Position numbers and translations under genes: made by a program
Shown here: in pieces, positions 36,041-48,674 of the stretch
Position numbering within the stretch: the stretch's first letter is position 1
Layout: each line of letters starts with the position of its first letter
From: Carallia brachiata
Taxonomy: Eukaryota > Streptophyta > Magnoliopsida > Malpighiales > Rhizophoraceae
Reading direction: 5' to 3'
Assembly: GCA_021464245.1 (NCBI GenBank)
Contig: JADCRB010000016.1
Location: forward strand, 5,077,250 to 5,141,249
DNA: 64,000 nt
Notes under the pieces: generated by a model
What the model was told of the DNA's origin: nothing
The model's database searches: none
Seen by the model: only the letters and a program-made list of their open reading frames with translations

Positions 36041-39000
36041 TCAATCCACTTCCACAAAAATCTGCAATATGTGAGGCGTAATCAGAACTCAAGGTAACAG
36101 CTAAAACTTTACTGTCTGTATATCCAAAAAGAGTGCATCAATCAAATGAGGTGACTAAAACCAGTATTGTCACAACCTTCTGGATAATTGCCCCCATCAA
36201 AGATTAAACAGTGAATTAACCCCATATATATATATATATATATATAACGATTAAACATGCTCAAATATGCAATTCTAACGGTAAAGGCATTACGGGGATA
36301 CTGCCAGTCCAGTGTCCCACTATTAGGCAATCAAATCGCTGAACTTTTGCTTATGCCAATGTTTTAGCTGTCTGAGAAACCATTCATTTATTTATTTATT
36401 TATTTTTTGTTGGGGGTGGGGGGGTGGTGTTTCAAGTTAGGAACATTACTAAAATGATTAGAAAACTGTGAAAGGCATTGAAGTCGATAACTGTCTCCAA
36501 AAACATTTGCAAAGAACTGTAGATAACCAACCTCTAAATCAGGCAATGGATCATAAGTTTTGTTCTCTGCTTTGTTGAACAGTGTGATGCCTGATATTCT
36601 TTGAACCCCAAGTTTTGTAGCAATCAGGTTCTACAGCAGTAAAAACAACAATAGATTTATTGCATATAGTCCCACAAGGAAGTTAATGTTAAGGAAGATA
36701 CCATTTACAATGTGACAACAAGGACAACAACAATAACAACAAAGCCTCAATCCCAAATATCCCGAATTAGTTGGGACTAGTTACATGAATCTTTTCTCAC
36801 CATCTTGTACTATGAGCCATCTAAAAATTTACAAACAAGTCATTATTATCTGACCAGCTAAATTTTTGGCCTATGTAAAATTTATTGTCTTTCATGAAGT
36901 GTTATCATTCCATGAATATAGAATCACGTAGAGTTAAAAGAATTTCATAAACTCGAAAACATCAAGCCTAAGCTGCTGCAAAAGCCAGATGTCAGAATTT
37001 CTTCATACCAGGTGAAAATCTCTTGTACCAAATGCATCCAACTGCAGCAATTCCTAGGAACGGTTTCAATGCAACACATCAGTGATACAAACAATCAGAA
37101 CTCTAGCACTTGTGAAAATCAATTTATTAAATCTAGAAGTTTCTTCAAAAGATAGTCCAGGTCAACATTTCAACAGGAATACTAGAGCTCTTCCCAGGAG
37201 TAAACAATGAAGAAAACTGTGGCACAAAAAGGTTCTCAATCATTTAGAAAGTAGAATGGAATATTTCCTATGTGATTGAAGGTTTGCATGTTTGACCGGA
37301 GTAGAATGCCAAGTTGTTATGGAAACTAGAATGAGTAAAAGTGAAACTTATATCAAGCATAATTTTGCCAAACAGTTCTTTGAGAAATACATGAAAAAAG
37401 AAACGTAAATTGCAACAGGCCAAGCAAAGGAGATACTTGAACCCCAATAAACATGTTACCACTGTCTGAAGACCATTGATCATAACAGCCTTCTCATCAA
37501 GCAAGTCATTTTGCGATAACAAAACCTCAAAAGGGCCCAATTCCCTTTCTGTCTGATTTGTGAGATTCAATTGCACCTGCCAAAAACTAACTGCTTCGGT
37601 TTCCAATTCACTAAACTATTGTGGAAAAGTACATTGCTGCACTGTACATAATGATTCAAGAATGAAGAATGAAAGGCAGCATAGAAGTTCATGTGATGGA
37701 CCCAAAAGCGGAAAAGAGAGAGTATAAATTCTAGCTACCAATGAATATCTCAGAGGAAATACATATTTATAAACATAATTACCAAAAATGGTCTGTTCAA
37801 GTTAACAACAGATGGGACCTCCGCAACACGCAACTCAATCTCCTTACGCACGATGGACTGCTGAAGGAAAATAAAACATGCTGGATATGAATAAATTTGA
37901 AGATATGCACAAGCAGACAGAAGGACAAATAGACGAGTATATAGGAAACTTGCACATGCATAGACAGCCCAGAATAGCAACAAATTGGCTGCGAAAAAAG
38001 GGTGTCCTGGTGCCCCCACACTGTGGGGTCTAGGGAAGGATCATATCTATGCAGCCTTAACCCTGTTAGTTGCAAACAACTCGATAAATGACAGCCACGG
38101 TCTACTCCTCCTTCCCACCAAGATCCTTTATACTGGTCATGTAATCATATCAAATTTTGCATTCATACACCTGGTTCAATTTATAAACATCTATTGCAGT
38201 GTCATTATGTTGTGCACTCGTCCCGGTATAGTATATTGCTCACTAAATTCAGTTTATTTATTTGATATTTATGGATTACACAACCAACAACGGATATATA
38301 AAATTCCACCATAAGCCCAATTTTATGCCTCCTATCTAGCATCCAAGTTCCGATCTCAAAGTAGTTATAATTCTGGATCTGAAACAGACAAGATCTAGGA
38401 AGACGGCACAATATACAAAATCATTCGTAAGAATGATGCTTTTAGTGAGTAATTACACATAGAAAAGCAGCATTGACTTTCCCATAATTAAAGAGATACA
38501 CTTACAGTGCCAAGAATCTGTTGGGTCTGCAGGCGACCAGATTCACCTAAATTTGTACGCCATGTTATTTGAAGCTTGCCCAGAACATTACTTTGTGCAG
38601 AATTATGAGATGATAACTGTAATTGATAAAGATAATTATGAATCCCTCCACCAGATCTTATGAGGGTTGGTTGCTTGAATATCTCCCTGTGGGCATATAT
38701 TAAATATACAGAAATTATAACATAATATATTACATGGAAGTAAATTGATTAAATAATACATCTGCTGCACACCTAGATACTGAATTTTTATCAGATTGGT
38801 GATCATCAGCTTTTAGTAACTTTACACTCCAGTGCTGAGCTGGCTCAAACTGCACTTGGTCCATGTAAAGGTTTGTTTTTGTATGATTCTCAATACATGC
38901 CTCCAGGTATGTAGTTTCCTGAGACAGTAGACACAGCCTAAGATAAATAGCCAGGCGAAGAAATTAGCACTTCTAATGTACAAGTCAAATGATTTTCAAA

Positions 39001-40642
39001 GTATTTTATCATTCGAAGTCATCAAATCATATCAGTCAAGATGAATACAGCAACCAAGACCAGGGATCATACATCTGGCAGCATTTTCTTGATGATTAGA
39101 CAAATATATGGTAAATCGGCCATAGGTTGGGAGTAGGGCAGTGTTTCCATTTCAAGCGTAAGCATATCAATGTCTAAATGGGTTATGGCGAAGCCAAATC
39201 AGCTGCATTTATCCCAGAAGAACCAATCATGCAAATTTCACAACAGTCCCTAATTATTGGATGCATAACAATATGTTATGATGCTTACAAAGAAGAGAAC
39301 AAATAGAAACTTAAAAAAAAAACAAAAGAAAAGAAAAGGAATATCAAAAGCAAAAAAAATAAAAATAAAAAAATTGTAGCAAATTAACATAAAGTTAGAA
39401 GTAAAATGCTGTTTCTTATACAGTACAATCCATCAATATACTCCAGAGACATCAGCAAAATCGTCTAGAGAGAATCTTACACTTACGGTAGAATACAGGG
39501 AGTGAAGCTGAACATACCTTGACAACGCGGACCTGCAGAACATCAGAAGGACAACAAAACAAAGCTTAATTTGAGATTTAAGCGAAATGAAAGAAGACGA
39601 AACACCAGAAAAGCAGACAACTTGTTTCCTGCTTAAATCTGGTACAAACATATTAATACCTTTGTCCTAACGGAAAGTGGATTGGAAACAATAAACTTGA
39701 AAAATTGCGGCAGATATTTCCGCTCACCATCACCATCATGATACAGCGCAGTGCAAACCAACCTGACCGTCAGATCAAACATCATCAAATTAAAAAGAAA
39801 AAAAACACCAAAATATAAACAGCAATAAAGGATACCTAAACAATTGCATAAATTGGCACGAAACAGACTCACGTGTGAGCTCCAAGTTCCTTGACATCAT
39901 GTTCCACAATGAAATCATAACGTCCTCCGGCACGTATAGATTCTACGGGCGTTTTTGAGGTATCCAAGAGAAGGATCCTCTGCCTCTCCGTTTGTATTTC
40001 CGCCTACATTTTTATTGTCATTATTATCATTATTTGATAAAACATAGAATTTCCTAAAAGATCTTCTTGTGTTATTATACAAGGACAAGAACAACCGCAT
40101 TCATTCATTGACTAGCACATTTCGAAAAACGGGAGAAGCCGAAACTGAGGATTTGCACAGATCTTACCTTGATGACAACATCTCTAACTTCAAAATTAGA
40201 ACTGTTATTGATGCTTATATAACTACAAAACGTCTCTCCCAAGTATATCGCCCTACACAAGAGCAAATTGAAATTTAACTTTCTTTTTCGGGGAAAATTT
40301 CTTTAAAATAAAAGAAAAATGTTAGAGAGAGAGAAAGTGGTTTGATTACCCGAAGGCTTGGGGGAGGACGAGGAGGCCGGAGAGGCCGAAGGAGTCGAAG
40401 GGATGGTGGAGGAGGAATCTGGAGCGGTAGCTGAGATCGGGGGAGTCGGCGGCGGCGGGCTTGGTGACGTGGCCGTCGATGAGAGGAGGAAGATGTGAAG
40501 CGGCGACAGGATCGTCGAAGATGTCCTCGCCGACGATCAGATCTAAGGGGTCCACACGCAGCGGAATGTCCACGTGGAGCGACGGCCTGCATAGCCTCAT
40601 CACCCTGAAGGCCAGCGAGTGCGTTCCCGGCGTTGTGCTCAT
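36041..40642 (-). CDS. TRAPPC13: TRAPP complex subunit 13 homologue (TRAPPC13), twelve exons
   Basis: Exons (minus): 40642-40350, 40252-40168, 40003-39873, 39762-39660, 39532-39518, 38918-38773, 38686-38506, 37860-37783, 37576-37460, 37053-37009, 36630-36532, 36061-36041. All introns are GT-AG, phases agree, and the sum is 1,314 bases (437 residues) with no frame break. The protein starts MSTTPGTHSLAFRVMRLCRP and contains VGEDIFDDP, AIYLGETFCSYISINN, GGRYDFIVEHDVKELGAHT and ERKYLPQFFKF, the DUF974 pattern of TRAPPC13 (Arabidopsis At2g47960, from memory). TRAPP complexes tether vesicles and activate Rab GTPases at the Golgi/trans-Golgi; subunit 13 is an accessory member. It ends IFVEVD. Exon 5 is a 15-base microexon. 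Confidence 0.92.
36222..36245. repeat. TA microsatellite in the last TRAPPC13 intron
   Basis: About eleven TA units. Confidence 0.85.
36712..36800 (-). mobile_element. SINE-like 3' end with (TTG)n tail in TRAPPC13 intron 10
   Basis: On the minus strand it reads GATTCATGTAACTAGTCCCA, then GGCTTTGTTGTTATTGTTG. This resembles the shared 3' end of TS-type plant SINEs, which end in TTG repeats. The 5' part is not recognisable. Confidence 0.5.
37985..38110 (-). mobile_element. Degenerate AU-type SINE in TRAPPC13 intron 7
   Basis: The + strand GGTGTCCTGGTGCCCCCACA, GTGGGGTCTAGGGAAGGATC and TGCAGCCTTAACCCTG are the antisense of the AU SINE body. The tRNA-like head is badly decayed. A T-run on the sense strand closes the 3' end. 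Confidence 0.65.
39518..39532 (-). other. 15-base microexon of TRAPPC13
   Basis: CTGCAG acceptor, five codons VRVVK, and GTATG donor. The preceding exon ends VRTK and the next begins ETTYLEAC, giving the conserved run TKVRVVKET. Confidence 0.88.
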
Positions 40643-40654
40643 AATTACTCTCTC

Positions 40655-40690
40655 TCTCTCTTCGCCCCCCCTTTCTCTCTCTCTCTCTAT
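40655..40690 (-). repeat. CT-rich tract in the TRAPPC13 5' leader region
   Basis: The + strand reads CTCTCTCTCTCTTCGCC followed by more CT units, giving GA-rich sequence on the gene strand within 50 bases upstream of the start codon. Confidence 0.75.
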
Positions 40691-40884
40691 CTCTTCTACT
40701 GACTTCTTCTAAAGTTCGAAGCTTAACCGGAAAATTAAAGGGCCGTTTGGGTGGAGGTGTTCTTTACTTGAGAATGTGAGAGTGGGAATAAAAATGTTTT
40801 TTATTCTTTGATATCTAGTAAGAAAAAATTTTATTTTATTTTTTTATGGAAATGAGATTTATTTTGTTTAAGAATCATGATGTC

Positions 40885-41294
40885 ATAAAACTTGGATGTA
40901 GGTCAGTTGGATCAGAAACTTAGTGACTCGGTTAATGGACGAACTGAATCACTCAATTAGATCGTTGATAGTTAAATTTAGTCAAAATTTGAATGACCTA
41001 ATTGATTTTTTGGCAACCTAAATAATTAGTTTTTTTTATGAAATCCTGTAGGTTGTTGCTAAGATGACAAAATGGAGAAAATTGTAACTAGGAGGATTTA
41101 AACCCAAATTGCCAACATTGACTCGAGAACAATAAAAAGTTAATCTTATAAGTTTAACGAAATTGCAATTAAATTCTAAATGTTATGTTTATTTCATTTA
41201 AGTTCTGAATATTAATGTTTACATTTTAATTGAATCTTACTTGGATTGGAATTAGATTTAATCGTTAAAACATGTATTTGGCCACAATAAAAAA
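40885..41294 (+). repeat. MULE left terminal inverted repeat
   Basis: Inverted partner of 47384-47797. The outer boundary is approximate. Confidence 0.75.
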
Positions 41295-41555
41295 TACTTA
41301 TATATTAAAAAAATAAAAAATGGGAAAACACTTTGATAGATGCAGAATATGTATACAATATGTAAACTTGTGTATTTTTAAATTAAAAAGGAAAAGGCTG
41401 TCGACTTTATTTCTTAAACCTCCACTAATTGTCTCAATCTCTCTTTACTCCTTTCTCTTCTCATCACTATGAACCCTAATTTTGCAAATCCTTTTAAACT
41501 CTACTCCCTAATTTGTTAGAATCTTACAAGAAAAACCCAAAGGAATACGAAGACG

Positions 41556-41965
41556 ATGTGTCAATGTAGCAAAAAAGCAGTCTTACACATGGCATGGACG
41601 GATCTGAACCTAAGGAGAAGGTTTGTTTCCTGTGAGCGTCTAAAGTTAAGTGGTAAAGCAAAATTTTAATGTCTTTTTCAGCTTGATTGAACGAGAAGCG
41701 TATGTTGATATATGATTGTCCTTTTTTTTTTCTTGGGCAATGAGTTTGTACAACAAGATAGAGGATGTGGTACCTTCTATTAGATAGATCTCCAATGTGT
41801 GATCGATCAAAGCAAATTATCACTAGATTGTTGAAGAGAGTGAGCGGTATGGAGAAGGAGAAGACACAGTATAGGAGGGAGGTAATGCTGCTTAGATTTG
41901 TGATTGTTGTGTTGTTCCTTTTGTAGTGGTTATATTGAGTTGGGTTCTTGAGTAATATGGTATCG
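41556..41965 (+). pseudogene. GRF-type zinc finger/coiled-coil/membrane protein relic inside the MULE
   Basis: The ATG at 41556 opens MCQCSKKAVLHMAWTDLNLR, then RRFVSCERLK, matching the GRF zinc finger pattern CxC...A...T..N..RRF..C. After a probable small intron a shifted frame gives FFSWAMSLYNKIEDV, then a charged segment RLLKRVSGMEKEKTQYRREV and a hydrophobic end MLLRFVIVVLFLL. This order (finger, coiled coil, C-terminal helix) is that of many uncharacterised short plant GRF proteins. Frame breaks make it a relic. It runs opposite to the transposase. The exon structure is uncertain. Confidence 0.5.
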
Positions 41966-42999
41966 GAGGAGTCAATTAAGGGAAATTTATTAATGTTGTT
42001 TGTAATAGAATAGTAGTTGAGTAACCTAAATTTATCCTTTAGTCTTATAACAATTGCAGTTTATGCATTGCTTAGATTTGAAGTGACTTGTTGTTGTAAG
42101 TTGTAATTTATAATATTATTGTGCTACCTATGTCTATTAAGAAAGGAACTGAAATTGTACTATTATGATTTCCAATATTTTGGTGATCATTTGTAACTGA
42201 ATTAAAAATCTTTGCATAAATTGCTTGAAATGCAAATGTTTATTAACCTTAAAAGAAGAACAAAGAGTATTTTAAGGCATCACCAACAAAAGAAAAAGAT
42301 GTCAGTTACATTGAATTAGCTATTAAACTTGTTGATAATACAAATTAGACTATAGAGTTTGGCCCAAAAAAAAGAAAAAAAAAAAAGAAATGGCTTGTTC
42401 AAATAGCATAGAAGCTCATTGTTCTCTCTCAATGCACTATGAACAATCACCAATAATACACTAATAGAGTTTGCTTTTATAAATCAAAATAATTGGCCAA
42501 AACCAATTGCCAGGCCCTTTGCCAATAAAGACATTTCTCAAAAATATAAATAAATAAAAAGTACAGCTACCTTTTGAATCCTCTAGAAGCTTAAACCTCC
42601 ACTTTTCCTTTTCTTTCCTATTTCCCTCTTCTTTGCTTCACTTTGACTCTAGATACAGTAAAAAGAGGTGATGAATATAATTATTCCACTTTGAAAACAA
42701 CAAAAGCAATTTATAAAAACCCATTCCTAATAAAATTAAAGCCTACCAATAGTTCTTGTGGTGTAATTACATTATAGCTAGATTTAGGTAGTAATCTGGT
42801 ACTTTGGTTGGATTAAATCTACAACTCTTTAGAGTTACTAGAGTTGGCATTATTTTTTGATTATCTCGTGTAGGAATAAAACTGTCATCAATTAGTTGAG
42901 CTTGCCTTTTTGATGCAACATATACACAATGCTTAATTCTTGGACTTTGTGACATGGAGAATATCAAGATTATATCCAAAAAAAATATTGTGTGCATTT
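41966..42999. other. Noncoding MULE interior
   Basis: AT-rich DNA between the GRF-like relic and the end of the transposase relic. No gene is seen. Confidence 0.5.
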
Positions 43000-45900
43000 A
43001 ATTGGATGTTGGTATCCCATCCAAATGTAATCAACTTACTGTCCTGGTTCTAATTAAAGATGCAGAAGGTGGAACAATAGCTACTCCAGTGTTTGGAATT
43101 GCTTCAAAACTCTTTTTGGCACTAACATTCTCCTCCATTGGTTCGCTTTTTCCTTAATTCTATTTCTTATTTGCGGAAGCATAATTATTTATGCTCAGCT
43201 CATTGGCCTGTATGATAAACATGTAAATGAAGTTATATATTTGTCATTAGTAAAACTCATAAAGTATGTTTATTACCCACCTTTTGTGCATTGGCAGCTT
43301 TCGCAACATCATGGTTCGGCTGACCTTGCAGTGGAGCTTTAGCAATGTTTGCATTTCCTTCAAAAATGTTTACCTTCTTCTTGTTATTAGTCGGTTTCTT
43401 CAGCTTAAGTTTTGCCGTTGAAGTTTTACTCTTAGCCTTACTCTTTCCATATAAAAGTGTACATTTGAAGATGGTTAATAAGTAACAACAACATTCCCAA
43501 GTTACCTTATGAAATATGAATTATATATTTTATACATATTTGGCTTTAGATGTTTGTACAGCTTCACATTGCTGGTGCAATGGTGGTGTAGTCTTTGAAA
43601 TTAATTCACTAACTTGTTGAGAGACATGTTGTTCCCCATTATTGCTAGCTTGTATGACATTGTTCTGCATTGAATGTTTTATAGAAAAGTCAATCATTGG
43701 AACTGAATTTGTGGCTACTTTTGTTGCATTTTGACCATTTTGAGTTTTTTTTTTTTTTTTGGACATGTTATGGAATTATGGCTTTCCTTCTTGTAACATT
43801 TATACAATTGTGTCTTACCCTTTCTAAATATGGTGGTGCCAATTTTTGTCTACTCTCAATGCTCTCCTTTCTTCTTTACTTGAGGCCTCCCAGTTGTCTT
43901 CTTAAAAGGGTATAACAGCATGGGCTCTTCTCTAATCACTAGTTAGAACTTTTCTCCATGGACTAGCTGCACCATGCGAGTGTATGTAGCTATATATTGC
44001 TCTCTTTGTACCATCCAAAATGTAGGGCATTGGGTCTTTTGCCCTGAAACTCTATGGAGCGCAAAGCATGTGCACATGAGATCCCACTCAATTGTCAAGC
44101 CCTACAAGAACAAGTTATTCCATTTAATTGGACACCATGTGTCTCTCAATAGTGCCAAATCTCATAATTCACACTTTTATTTCACTCAATCTCATAATTA
44201 CTACTTTTTTTTATATATATATATTTTTCCTTATCTTCATTTTCATCTTAAGGCCAATGTCCATATTCTATTTTAGCATTAAATCCTTTTTTTTTTTCAA
44301 TTCTTCTCATAATATAGATTATGATATCCTCGAGCACAGTAATAATTACTTTTGATCTTGCAAAAACTATTTTGCCATTGAAGGCTTTAAACAGATTATT
44401 GTCTATTGTGTTAATTTTTATATTTAGGTTAAAGTAAGCCTTACACTAGTGGTCCTTCTCATTTTCCACCATGTTTGCATGAGCTTGAGGGTCCTCCTCT
44501 TTCAATTATGCCATCCTCAAGTTGAATTCAATTTTAAATTATCCTAGAAGAGCTTATGTAACTTCAATCCTTTATACTTTTTCCTCTAGTTTGCAAATTT
44601 GTGCCTCCCACATCAGTTTTTGGTAGGTAAGTCTTTATGTCATTCACCAAACCTTGCAAAAGCAAAAACAACCAACAAGTATTACCCATATATTGTGGAT
44701 TGGTGCTTTAAAGTTATTATTATAAACACATATAACTTACTTCTTGTTGATTTGACATAATTGCCATCCCTCTTCTTTTATTATGCCCCAAGTAGTCATG
44801 GAAGGCAAGAGGCAAGTATTCTTCGAAATGATTAGGTATAAGGGGCCAAGTTTCAGTTGACTCAATAACTACTACTGCTCAAGAATAGATACATCTGATT
44901 ATTAGTATCCTTTTTCACACCAATCAATATTTTTCCCTTGACGCCCCCCTCGTTAAAAAAAACATTTATTTAAACCTGGGAGATGTCTACACCCAGCCTT
45001 AAACCCTGTTTGACAACAGTCAAAGGCTATATATATTCTATCAAACTACAGTTCCCCTCTTCCTAGTGTAGGAATAACTGGTTTAAGAGCCACTGTTGAG
45101 CCACGGTTGTTTCTTTCAAGGTTTGTTGCATCTTCTTGTAGTTGATCAACCACCAACTACTTTGCTCTAAGACACTTGTAGTGATTTACTTTTATTTGCG
45201 ATTGTCTCATTACCATCTTCTTGATTTCATCCAAAGTCATCTTGACAATATAACCCGTGTCCTTAAATAAATTGGCAGCTAATTATGAAGTAGAAACTCT
45301 ACTATTCTTGAAGGCTAGATTGCAATCATGGTTGTTCACTAATGCCTTTACTTGAACACAGTTAAGCTCCTTGACATATACAACTGAAATTTGCTATAGG
45401 CACATCAATTTTTGCAAATTGCCCTCACATAATTGCTATAATTTTTGGTGTATTGAAAGCCAATCCTTTGCTTCAAAGCATATTTGACTAAAACAACATT
45501 GAAGGCTTCAATGTCTTCAAATAACACTAACAATTTTAGTTCAAGTTTTCTAACTTTAGGATTATGGATGAGATTTTTGGCCTTCCTTCTCACTGTGCTA
45601 TCAATGTCTTCATTGTTGTTAGTTTTATAACTTGCATAGTCACTAGTGTCAGGGTAATTAGTTGCATTGCCATTTTAATCAGAATCATCATTTTCATCTT
45701 GGTTTTGGCCATACATTCTTTTTTTTTTTTCCCTTTTGTTCTACCATCTGGTCTGCAATTGTCTTCTGCATACGTTCTATCTTAATTAAGTTTCACCAAG
45801 TTCTCAATGGCCTCTTCTAGTTCTGATTCATCATCATCAGACAACTCCACAACCCTTATTGTGCCCCTAAAATATTCTTCTTCTTATTTTTTGTCATCTT

Positions 45901-46450
45901 CAGTTACATCTTCATGAGTTGGCTCAAGATATTCTCCTTGATTGGTTCACTATTTCGAGCATCTTTGTTGTTAGATTTTGAGCTATCTTGGTTGGCATGG
46001 CCAATGGATTTGCTTGTTTGTGGGGCTTCAACAATAATGTCTATTTTATCCCAATCAATGTTGTCTGAAAATTCATCATCAATATAATTGATATGAATTC
46101 TTTTCCACCTTTCACTAATCTGTTCAGTGGCATTGGGATTGCCCCCACCTGAATTGACCCACTACCAGCATGATCATCTTCTACACTACCCTCAATCTTA
46201 TGGATTGTTACATCTTCCTCATTGTGTATGACATAAAGATCAACCTTCTTATACTTGATAATTACTTCCTCCAATTTCTATCACAACTTTATCACTTTTT
46301 TTATAAAACCTTTAAAGTCTCTTTTGCTTTGTCCTTATCCCCAAGAACTTTATAATAGATATCCTTAAAGTTAGGATACCCTAAATCTTTTATCACTACT
46401 TCCTTAAAATTCCAATAGTAGTCTGTCTACTTTAACAAAAAAAACTTATC
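43000..46450 (-). pseudogene. MULE (MuDR-type) transposase relic
   Basis: Read leftward: a PB1-like N-terminal end (DLGYPNFKDIYYKV near 46385-46345) and an acidic region (about 46270-46000). Next come the MuDR plug domain (FEDIEAFNVVLVKYALKQRIGF near 45525-45460, then VRAICKN) and a segment like the start of the core (KVNHYKCLRAK, LERNNRGSTVAL near 45190-45080). A SWIM-like end follows (WDLMCTCFAL near 44080-44050), then GRPQVKKKGEH near 43880 and a zinc knuckle CYKKESHNSITCP near 43800-43765. A Lys/Gln-rich tail closes it. The catalytic core region (about 45000-44150) is badly decayed. The relic is dead but keeps family order. Confidence 0.72.
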
Positions 46451-47383
46451 CATATTACCACTTTTGTATACTATTTTAAAATGTATAACTACAAAGCATA
46501 GCACAAAAAGACAACAAAAAGCACATCTTTAATGCACACACACTCATAAGCTCATAAACAGACAAAATAGATGTTAGGAGGACCCTGTTACTGTCCTACA
46601 TTGAAGTGGTCACACCAACTCTTCTTTCATTCATAAACATATATTTTAAAACTTGCACTTTGAATAAAATAAAGACCCACCACCTTTGATTTTGGCCTTT
46701 ATTTGATTATAAAACTAAAGTCAGGAGAGACTTTCAAATAGCAAACACAAAAAAAGACACACATCCCCACAGAACAGCAGCTTAGAAATATATGCAATAT
46801 CATAACCCATCCCACCAATTTCAAACCATTAAAACTAAACCAATCACCGAAAACAATCTTGTTGTTTGTAGACAAAACCAACAACCCCTATCCCATTGTG
46901 ATATCCAAAAACCCAAATTGGCACGTATGCACAGAAATAGAAGGCACTTTAATACAAAACTTAGAACCCATATCTCTAAATGATGTAAGAACATAAACCA
47001 AAAGGAATTTTTACAGCTCTGATTTGTTGTGCGAGCCAATGTCTGAAAGATCATCACAATTTTGTCTACAATGGGCTTCATTAGTGTTGTTTCGATGTTT
47101 TTTTTCGAGTGGTTGAGAAGAATCGTAGCAGATTCTAGAGAGAGGGGTTTTTCGTTGTTTGTGGAATTAGGAAGTGTTAGGTTAGGGTTGGTTCAAGATC
47201 GATCAAAAGATAATGGGATTTTAGGCTTCAGTACATTTCATTTTGATAATTAAATGCACGTGCAGGTCTTTTCCTCCAAAATACGTAGTTGATACGTATT
47301 GCATTTTTGTTTTTTTTCAAAATATGATATTCAACATTATAAAAGTGTTTTCCAATTTTTGTCTTTTTTTTCAATTATAAGAA

Positions 47384-47797
47384 TTTTTTTTATTGTGGTC
47401 CAATACTTCTTTTAATGGTCAAACCTGATTCTGTTAGAGGTAAGACTCAATTGAAATGGAAGCTTAACGTTCAGGATTTAAATAAAATAGACCTCACGTT
47501 TAGAACTTAATTACAATTTTGCCAAACATATAGGACTAACTTTTTACTTATCCCAAGTCAATGTTGGCAATGCGATCTCAAATCCTCCTAACCACAATTT
47601 TCTCCATTTTGTCATCTTAGTAACAACCTAAAGGGTTTTATAGAAAACGAGTCGTCCATGTTGCCAAAAAACCAGTTGAGTCATTCAGGTTTTGATTGGA
47701 TTTGACTACTAACAATCCAATTGAGTGATCTAACCCGGTCCATCAACCGAGTCACTAGGTTTTGAGTCCAACCAGCCAAACCGGGCTAGATGTAATA
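47384..47797 (-). repeat. MULE right terminal inverted repeat
   Basis: Inverted partner of 40885-41294. The outer boundary is approximate. Confidence 0.75.
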
Positions 47798-48002
47798 ACT
47801 ATACAATGAGGTATTCCTTCTTGTGCCCATATGGGTGCCTCATGTTAGGTCTAAGATGCTAATTGAACATACACAATTTTTTTTTTTAGAAAAACAAAAT
47901 TTTCTTCCTAAATACGGCAGAAAAAAGAATTTATGATTATTTTTTTATTTCTTTAGAAATTAATTTTTTAAGAAATATATGCGTTTTGTGGATTTCAGAC
48001 CC

Positions 48003-48337
48003 ATGTGAAAATTTTTTAATATGAATCGATCTAATTGTAATAAATGTTAGACCATAATTGTATCAATTGAACAAATCAGATGCATGTTGAAAATCCTAAT
48101 TTTGTTAAAATACTAAGAAAAACTACAAAATAGTTAATGCCAAATACTATAAATTATATGAGACTACTAATAACATTACAAGTTGAATCAAATACTTAGA
48201 TATTATTAAAATTAAGCAAAGGTCGCCGCATAAGCATTTCACCAACTTTCTTTTAGCTTCAATACCCACACAATGTGCCGGTTTATCTATTTGTTAAGAA
48301 TCACATTTTGTTGCATTTTATTCAAAAAGATAAAATT
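48003..48337. repeat. 335-bp direct tandem repeat, copy 1
   Basis: It starts ATGTGAAAATTTTTTAATATG and ends AAAAAGATAAAATT. It is almost identical to 48338-48674, with only scattered single-base differences. Noncoding. Confidence 0.92.
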
Positions 48338-48674
48338 ATGTGAAATTTTTTTTAATATGAATCGATCCAATTGCAATAAATGTTAGACCGTAATTGTATC
48401 AATTGAACAAATCAGATGCATGTTGAAAATCCAAATTTTGTTAAAATACTAAGAAAAACTACAAAATAGTTAATGTCAAATACTATAAATTATATGAGAC
48501 GACTAATAACATTACAAGTTGAATCAATTACTTAGATATTATTAAAATTAAGCAAAGGTCGCCGCATAAGCATTTCACGAACTTTCTTTCAGCTTCAATA
48601 CCCACACAATGTGCCGGTTTATCTATTTGTTAAGAATCACATTTTGTTGCATTTTATTCAAAAAGATAAAATTA
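48338..48674. repeat. 335-bp direct tandem repeat, copy 2
   Basis: It directly follows copy 1 with no spacer. A diverged third relative (ATTTGTTAAGAAGCATATTTT...TTCAAAAAGGAAAA) lies near 49375-49450, and the DNA after each also resembles the other (48790-48930 and 49560-49690). Confidence 0.92.

Larger units (their letters stand above)
40885..47797. mobile_element. Mutator-like element (MULE) with about 410-bp terminal inverted repeats
   Basis: The arms 40885-41294 and 47384-47797 are inverted copies: CTTAGTGACTCGGTTAATGG versus CCTAGTGACTCGGTTGATGG, AATTGTAACTAGGAGGATTT versus AATTGTGGTTAGGAGGATTT, and an inner edge GGCCACAATAAAAAA versus GGACCACAATAAAAAA. Between them lie a MULE transposase relic (-) and a GRF-like relic (+). 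The outermost bases and the 9-bp target duplication could not be fixed. Confidence 0.75.

Noticed and set aside
40275..40592. Arg/Pro-rich open frame overlapping TRAPPC13 exon 1
   Set aside because: It is the out-of-frame shadow of the GC-rich first exon.
48003..48674. CRISPR-like or satellite array
   Set aside because: Only two adjacent 335-bp copies without spacers, in a plant nuclear context.
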